A stretch of DNA of 10,662 nt from Acidimicrobiales bacterium (GTDB lineage Bacteria; Actinomycetota; Acidimicrobiia; Acidimicrobiales; Palsa-688), in contig JAFAWZ010000319.1 of the NCBI GenBank assembly GCA_019241495.1, forward strand, positions 1-10,662. Direction: 5' to 3'. Both the position numbers and the translations under genes were made by a program. Positions 6,550 through 10,662 of this stretch are shown here, piece after piece. Numbering within the stretch: the first letter of the stretch is position 1; each line of letters opens with the position of its first letter. The notes under the pieces were generated by a model that did no database searches, had not been told where the DNA came from, and saw nothing but the letters and a program-made list of their open reading frames with translations.

Positions 6550-7914
6550 ATGCAGGACATCGCCGCTCGGCTGTGGTCGTCGCTCGCTGGTGATCCCGCG
6601 GCGCTGGCCCGATTGGAGATGGTGGGTGAGAGGCGGGTCCTGCCGTCGGTGTTCGACGTCACCGGAGTGGCAACGGCCGCGGTAGGGGTGGCCAGCCTGG
6701 CCGCGGCTGAGCTGGAGGCCGCCCGAAGCGGCGGGGACATGGAGCCGGTCAGCGTGACCACGAGGGAGTCGTCGGCCGCATTTTGGTCTGAGGCCCTTTT
6801 CTCGCCCCAGGGGTGGGAGCGCCCACCGGCGTGGGACCCCATTGCCCGGGACTACCGGGGTGCGGACGGTTGGATCCGCCTTCACACCAACTACTCCCAC
6901 CATCGCGCCGCCGCGCTGCGGGCCCTCGGTTTGGATCGCGGCGACCGCGACACGGTAGCGGCGAGAGTCGAGAGCTGGGCGGTCGACGACCTAGAGGCTC
7001 GGGTGGTAGCGGAGGGGGGCGCCGCGGCGGCCATGCACACCCGCGAGGAATGGCTCGCCCATCCTCACGGATCCATGAGCGCTCTGACCCCACCCGTGGA
7101 GATCACTCCTGGCCGCGCCGGGAGCCGGGGACCCCTTCCACCCGGGACTGGTCCCCTCGGCGGAGTCAGGATCCTCGATCTCACGCGCGTGATAGCCGGG
7201 CCGTTCGCCACCCGCTTCCTTGCCGCATGGGGCGCCGAGGTGCTGAGGCTCGATCCGCCCGGCTTCGAGGAGGTCCTCGCCATCGTCCCCGAGTCAACGG
7301 CGGGGAAGCGTTGCGGGTTCCTGGACCTGGCGAACCCGGCCGGCCGTGAACGCTTCCTCGACTTGGTGCGACAGGCTGATGTCGTGGTGCACGGCTACCG
7401 GCCGGGCGCCATGGGCGCGCTCGGCCTCGACCAAGAGACGCTGCGGGAGGCGAACCCTGACCTGATCATCAGCCACCACGACGCCTACGGATGGGACGGC
7501 CCCTGGGCGGGCCGGCGCGGCTTCGACAGCCTGGTCCAGATGAGCAGCGGGATCGCCGCGGCGCGCGGCACCGACCGGCCCCGGCCGCTACCGGTGCAAG
7601 CTTTGGACCACACGGTGGGAATGCTGGTAGCGAGTGCCGTGTGCCGGGCGCTCACCATCCGGGTGAGAGAGGGAACGGTATCGGACATCCGCGCCTCGCT
7701 CATCGGTGCGGCCAACCTGTTGTACGAGTCCCCCGACCCTGGGGCCATCTCGATTGACGGCCCTTCGTTCACGATCGAGGACACCGAACGGCGAGCTACG
7801 TGGTGGGGACCGGCCCGGGCAGTGCCCATCCCTGGCTACATCGGGGACAGGCGGCCCCACCTGGTGATCGAGCCGGGGCCCTTGGGTCGCCACGAGCCGG
7901 CCTTCGCCAGCTGA
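6550..7914 (+). CDS. CaiB/BaiF family III CoA-transferase, permuted domain order
   Basis: A 454-aa protein of the class III CoA-transferase family, which moves CoA between carboxylic acids through an aspartyl-CoA thioester. The normal N-terminal unit appears only at residue 203 (GPLGGVRILDLTRVIAGPFATR), followed by RPGAMGALGL, GWDGPW and RGFDSLVQMSSGI, where Asp326 matches the catalytic aspartate. Residues 30-180 resemble the middle and C-terminal part of another CaiB unit (DVTGVATAAVG, DGWIRLHTNYSHH, TREEWLAHP), which normally lies after the catalytic region. The chain thus reads C-half then N-half, as in a circular permutation or a trimmed fusion. Actinobacterial proteins of this type exist to my knowledge. 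The ATG start has no strong RBS; the gap from the thiolase gene is 56 nt. It could supply the CoA thioester used by the pathway. Confidence 0.85.
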   Translation: MQDIAARLWSSLAGDPAALARLEMVGERRVLPSVFDVTGVATAAVGVASLAAAELEAARSGGDMEPVSVTTRESSAAFWSEALFSPQGWERPPAWDPIARDYRGADGWIRLHTNYSHHRAAALRALGLDRGDRDTVAARVESWAVDDLEARVVAEGGAAAAMHTREEWLAHPHGSMSALTPPVEITPGRAGSRGPLPPGTGPLGGVRILDLTRVIAGPFATRFLAAWGAEVLRLDPPGFEEVLAIVPESTAGKRCGFLDLANPAGRERFLDLVRQADVVVHGYRPGAMGALGLDQETLREANPDLIISHHDAYGWDGPWAGRRGFDSLVQMSSGIAAARGTDRPRPLPVQALDHTVGMLVASAVCRALTIRVREGTVSDIRASLIGAANLLYESPDPGAISIDGPSFTIEDTERRATWWGPARAVPIPGYIGDRRPHLVIEPGPLGRHEPAFAS

Positions 7915-7960
7915 GTGCCCCGGACAGGACTACTTGAACGAAGAGGAGGCGGCGGCACTA
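7913..7960 (+). repeat. Short dispersed repeat, copy 2
   Basis: This is the plus-strand twin of 20-67 (minus strand), with 38 of 48 bases identical and 32 of 35 in the core 7925-7959. It starts inside the stop codon of the CoA-transferase gene and occupies the first half of the 120-nt spacer before the cupin. The matching frame stays open to 8122 but has no credible start or RBS and runs into the cupin gene in another frame. The two copies point outward from the block they enclose. Confidence 0.7.
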
Positions 7961-8034
7961 GTCCGACAACGAGAAAGCCGGGCCGGCTCAGCGATAACAT
8001 GGTGGCCTCATCTGTTGGTCCGCGAGGAGGTCCA

Positions 8035-8373
8035 ATGGCCGAGCAGAACCTGTCGACGTTCGTCGTGGAGGCCGGAGCCGGGCGGCCCGGCATGGCTGAG
8101 AGCGGGCCCTACCACGAGATAGCTTCGAGGAACGAGACCGGAGCGTTTCGCCTGCTCCACAACTCCCTTGCACCAGGGGTATGGGCCCACCAGATGCATC
8201 GCCATCCCGACTCGGAGTCGTTCTACGTTCTCGAAGGATCGTTCGAGATGCACATCGAAGGCCGGGAGGTGACCGTGCTCGGACCGGGATCGTTCGTGTA
8301 CATCCCGAGCGACGTGCCCCACACCTTCGTCACCGGCCCTGAAGGAGGCTCCAAGCTCACGTTGATCGCGTGA
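8035..8373 (+). CDS. Small cupin-domain protein
   Basis: A 112-aa single-domain cupin (beta-barrel), probably cytosolic. Motif 1 gives metal ligands His55, His57 and Glu61 (HRHPDSE, then Gly68), and motif 2 gives His96 in PSDVPHTF, so all four usual ligands are present. A GPGSFVYIP turn is typical. Small cupins of this kind can be dioxygenases, isomerases or simple binding proteins, and the sequence does not decide which. The ATG is chosen because GAGGAGG ends 4 nt upstream; the frame is open further upstream (ATG 7999, GTG 7915), but those starts lack a good RBS and would add a low-complexity leader. It converges with the minus-strand amidohydrolase, 16 nt between stops. Confidence 0.85.
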   Translation: MAEQNLSTFVVEAGAGRPGMAESGPYHEIASRNETGAFRLLHNSLAPGVWAHQMHRHPDSESFYVLEGSFEMHIEGREVTVLGPGSFVYIPSDVPHTFVTGPEGGSKLTLIA

Positions 8374-8386
8374 CCGATCGAGTCAC
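8370..8386. terminator. Weak bidirectional hairpin between convergent genes
   Basis: GTGAC (8370-8374) and GTCAC (8382-8386) form a 5-bp stem with a 7-nt loop. It sits across the cupin stop and the 16-nt gap before the amidohydrolase stop. There is no T-run on either side, so it would be at best a weak terminator. Confidence 0.22.
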
Positions 8387-8389
8387 CCC

Positions 8390-9310
8390 TTATATCCGGT
8401 AGACGCGCTCCGCGGTCTCGGCGAACAGCTGCCGTTGCTCGGTCGGAGTGAAATTCTCGACGACTCGCCGGAAGGCCGAGAGCAGGCGGGGATAAGTAAC
8501 GAACATACGGTCGATCGGAAAGTTGCTGGCGAACATACAACGGTCCGGGCCGAAGGCATCAATGCAGTGCAGCACCCAATCCCGGATCGAGTCCACGAAG
8601 AAGTTCGGCAGGGCTCCGCTCGACAGGGCGGAGATCTTGCACACCACATTGGGGGACTTCGCCAGCTCCTTCATGCTCGTCCGCCACCGCTCCTGGTATG
8701 CGTCCAGCTTCGACACCACCGGCAAACCGGCATGCTCCAGAACAACGATGACATCGGAGTGCTGGCGGGCGATCTCAGTTAGGGCGGGAAACTGGTCGAT
8801 CTCCACCCACAGATCGCAGACGCCGTGACGGGTGACCAGCTCGCGGTAGCCCGACATGAACGCGTCGCTGCCGACCGAGTCCAGGGCACCGGTATGGCGG
8901 ACCCCGCGCCACCCGCGGTGCGCCGACTGCACGTCCAACACGGCGGCCGCGCCATCGCTGGCCAGGTCGCAGCCGCTCATCATGGCGTTGGGCATCCCGT
9001 ACCTATCCGACAACGACTGCAGCCAAGCGGTCTCCAGCGCCGGATCCGCCTCGGAATAGCCCGACTGGATGTGGACGAACTTCTCGACACCCAGCCCGGC
9101 CACCTCCCGCTGGTATTGCGGGACCGAGAAGCGGTCGTCGTCGAGCCGCCACGCACCTTTCAGCCGAGGATGGTCGTAGCCGCGATCGTGAAAACGCCAC
9201 GACAGAGCCTGGGCGTGATCGAAGAGGTGAACGTGCGGGTCAACGAACCGGAAGCCCGGCGGAACAGCAAAGTCGCTTGGTCGGTCTGGGGGTGCATCGA
9301 AATGACGCAT
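8390..9310 (-). CDS. Amidohydrolase family protein (COG3618-like)
   Basis: A 306-aa TIM-barrel hydrolase of the amidohydrolase_2 group that includes 2-pyrone-4,6-dicarboxylate lactonase and L-fuconolactonase; length is typical. Visible motifs are VDPHVHLFD (His26, His28), VHIQ (His80), GVRH (Arg138), LEHAGLP (His193) and the C-terminal MFASNFPID, where Asn263 stands at the position that is often Asp (SDxP), with Asp267 four residues on. These suggest hydrolysis of a lactone or similar cyclic intermediate without clear metal dependence, but the substrate is unknown. The ATG at 9310 lies 18 nt after the stop of the upstream amidohydrolase gene, so the two form a minus-strand operon. I see no strong RBS. 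It converges on the cupin gene. Confidence 0.88.
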   Translation of the reverse strand: MRHFDAPPDRPSDFAVPPGFRFVDPHVHLFDHAQALSWRFHDRGYDHPRLKGAWRLDDDRFSVPQYQREVAGLGVEKFVHIQSGYSEADPALETAWLQSLSDRYGMPNAMMSGCDLASDGAAAVLDVQSAHRGWRGVRHTGALDSVGSDAFMSGYRELVTRHGVCDLWVEIDQFPALTEIARQHSDVIVVLEHAGLPVVSKLDAYQERWRTSMKELAKSPNVVCKISALSSGALPNFFVDSIRDWVLHCIDAFGPDRCMFASNFPIDRMFVTYPRLLSAFRRVVENFTPTEQRQLFAETAERVYRI

Positions 9311-9328
9311 GGACGGCGGCGCCCGCGA

Positions 9329-10528
9329 TCAGACCGAATATCCCGCCGGCAACGGATGGCGGAACAGGCGAGCTGCGTTTCCGTACGAGATCAGATTGCG
9401 CTCGTCGGCGGGCAGGTCGCGCAGCAGCTCGTCGAAGTGAGGCTGCGAGTTGGGCCATGTCCCGTCAGCGTGGGGAAAATCGACCTCTACGGTGATGTGC
9501 TCGATTCCGATCCGGTGCCTGGCACCGAGCGTGTTCGCGTCGCTGAAGAGGGCATGGTAGAAGTTGCGCTGCAGCACCTCGCTCGGCTTGATGGTGTCCT
9601 TCCAGCCGTCGACGTTCACGAGCCCGGCGTGATCGGTCATGTAGTCGAGGCGGTCGAGCATCATCGGCACCCACCCGATGCCTCCTTCGGCCATCATGAT
9701 CCGGAGGTTCGGGAAGCGGCTCGGCACGCCGGACCACAGCCAGTTCATGGCCGATATCAACGAGCACGCCGGGAACAGGGAGATGTGCACGCTGTGAGGA
9801 GCGTCGCTCTCCCAGGTGGTGAGGGGGCCGCTGCCTGAGCCGGTGTGAAGGCATATGACGGTCTCGGTCTCCTCGCAGGCGGCGAAGAACGGATCCCAGA
9901 ACTTCGAGCTCAGGCTCGGCCGCCCGAGTGAGACCGGCATCTCCGGAAAGCTCACTGCCTTGAAACCCCGCTTGGCATTGGCTCGGATCTCGCCGGCCGC
10001 CACCACCGGGTCGCTCAGCCAGGGGACCTGAATCGGGATGATCCGGTCCGGGTAGGGACCCGCCCAGGCTTCGATGTGCCAGTCGTTCCAGGCCCGTGCG
10101 CAGGCCAGCCCGAGCTCCTCGTCTTTCAACTCGGAGAACCTCGCACCACCAAAGCCGGCGACGCGTGAGGGGAAGCAAACCGAGGCGTAGACGCCATTGA
10201 TGTCCATATCGCGGATCCGAGGATCGATCTGCCAGCACGACGGGCGCAGATCCTCGAAGCGTTGCGGCTCGTCGGTCCATTCCGAAGGGGGGCGGCCGGC
10301 TACCGCGTTGAGCCCCATGTTCGGCAAGAGCATGTCATCGAGCAGCCAGGCCTGAACGCCGTCACGCTCGACGATGCGAGGCGCCCGGTCACCGAATTTG
10401 GCGGGAATGCGCCCTTCGAACATGTCGGGCGGCTCGACGACGTGGTCATCGGTGGAGATGATGAGGTTCTTGACCGGGCGGGGCTCCGGATCCGGAAGCA
10501 GCGTGACCGTGCGTTCGATTGTCGTCAT
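9329..10528 (-). CDS. Amidohydrolase family protein (ACMSD-like)
   Basis: A 399-aa TIM-barrel protein of the amidohydrolase_2/ACMSD-like group (aminocarboxymuconate-semialdehyde decarboxylase relatives), normal length for the large actinobacterial members. The N-terminal metal motif is DDHVVEPPD (Asp28, His29, Glu32), a D-x-H variant seen in this group instead of HxH. Further likely ligands are His228 (CLHTGSGSG), Glu281 in AEGGIGWVP, and Asp350/His353 in VEVDFPHADGTWP. The family includes metal-dependent decarboxylases and hydrolases; which applies here is open. The ATG at 10528 has GGGAGGA 5 nt upstream (minus strand, 10534-10540). It is the first gene of the minus-strand pair and is divergent from the ORF at 10578, with only 49 nt between them. 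Confidence 0.9.
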   Translation of the reverse strand: MTTIERTVTLLPDPEPRPVKNLIISTDDHVVEPPDMFEGRIPAKFGDRAPRIVERDGVQAWLLDDMLLPNMGLNAVAGRPPSEWTDEPQRFEDLRPSCWQIDPRIRDMDINGVYASVCFPSRVAGFGGARFSELKDEELGLACARAWNDWHIEAWAGPYPDRIIPIQVPWLSDPVVAAGEIRANAKRGFKAVSFPEMPVSLGRPSLSSKFWDPFFAACEETETVICLHTGSGSGPLTTWESDAPHSVHISLFPACSLISAMNWLWSGVPSRFPNLRIMMAEGGIGWVPMMLDRLDYMTDHAGLVNVDGWKDTIKPSEVLQRNFYHALFSDANTLGARHRIGIEHITVEVDFPHADGTWPNSQPHFDELLRDLPADERNLISYGNAARLFRHPLPAGYSV

Positions 10529-10533
10529 CGGGA

Positions 10534-10540
10534 TCCTCCC
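10534..10540 (-). promoter_or_regulatory. Ribosome binding site of the ACMSD-like gene
   Basis: On the minus strand GGGAGGA lies 5 nt before the ATG at 10528. This is a good Shine-Dalgarno match and supports that start. Confidence 0.6.
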
Positions 10541-10577
10541 CTAGGTTGTTGCTCGGAAACCATCCCATCCTAGGCCC

Positions 10578-10662
10578 ATGGACCTGGTCATGACGAAAGA
10601 GGTGGGCACCATAGAGGTCAAAGGGAGGGCGCTGCTGCTGCTCGACACCACCCACGGCACGT
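10578..10662 (+). CDS. Unrecognised N-terminal fragment at the right edge
   Basis: An open plus-strand frame of 28 codons runs off the window, beginning MDLVMTKEVGTIEVKGR. Third-position GC is 25 of 28, as expected for a real gene in this GC-rich DNA. A TAG in the same frame at 10542-10544 limits the start to ATG 10578 or ATG 10590; neither has a clear RBS. I cannot assign a family from 28 residues. It is divergent from the amidohydrolase gene, so the 49-nt gap must hold any promoters for both. Confidence 0.5.
   Translation, partial: MDLVMTKEVGTIEVKGRALLLLDTTHGT

Noticed and set aside
7915..8034. N-terminal extension of the cupin to GTG 7915 or ATG 7999
   Set aside because: No RBS, a low-complexity leader, and a good RBS directly before ATG 8035.
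8825..9838. Plus-strand open frame of 337 codons spanning both amidohydrolase genes
   Set aside because: It is antisense to two well-supported genes and crosses their boundary; no recognisable motif.
10546..10574. Possible -35 TTGTTG promoter for the right-edge ORF
   Set aside because: No acceptable -10 hexamer at 16-18 nt spacing.

Overview
The window is GC-rich, densely coded and compact. Non-ATG starts are frequent (GTG or TTG in five of the first six genes) and stop/start overlaps are short. An enoyl-CoA hydratase-like protein most resembles mycobacterial EchA6. Together these suggest a chromosome of an actinobacterium (Actinomycetota); the genus cannot be judged from this window. I see no tRNA, rRNA, CRISPR array, transposase or phage gene.

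Layout. Positions 1-134 are a left-edge spacer that may hold the tail of an upstream gene, and it carries one copy of a short repeat. From 135 to about 8373 a co-directional plus-strand series encodes: an SDR-fold protein; the molybdopterin (large) subunit of a xanthine-dehydrogenase-type hydroxylase; an EchA6-like crotonase; the FAD (medium) and 2x[2Fe-2S] (small) subunits of the same hydroxylase; a thiolase; a CaiB/BaiF family III CoA-transferase of unusual domain order; and a small cupin. Gaps are 58 nt or less up to the CoA-transferase, with 4-nt overlaps at 3276-3279 and 4796-4799, which fits one operon. The cupin follows after 120 nt, and that gap holds the second copy of the repeat in the opposite orientation. 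From 8390 to 10528 two amidohydrolases of different subfamilies lie on the minus strand, 18 nt apart, converging on the cupin. A plus-strand ORF starts near 10578 and runs off the right edge.

How the genes may work together (inference). The set looks catabolic: a CoA-transferase could load a carboxylic acid onto CoA, the three-subunit molybdenum hydroxylase could add oxygen from water to an unactivated or ring carbon, the thiolase could cleave a 3-ketoacyl-CoA, and the cupin and amidohydrolases could act on ring-derived or lactone-like intermediates. The substrate is not identifiable from sequence.

The most interesting point is that two supposed beta-oxidation enzymes lack their family's catalytic residues. 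The SDR lacks the Asn-Ser-Tyr-Lys tetrad (Thr117, Gly144, Thr157, Arg161). The crotonase lacks both hydratase glutamates (Gln102, Thr122) and is encoded between subunits of the molybdoenzyme. The locus may therefore use SDR and crotonase folds for non-standard chemistry or as acyl-CoA-binding partners. The CoA-transferase also begins in the middle of a CaiB unit, giving a permuted-looking order. A 48-nt repeat pair (38/48 identical) lies in inverted orientation at the two ends of the 7.9-kb block.
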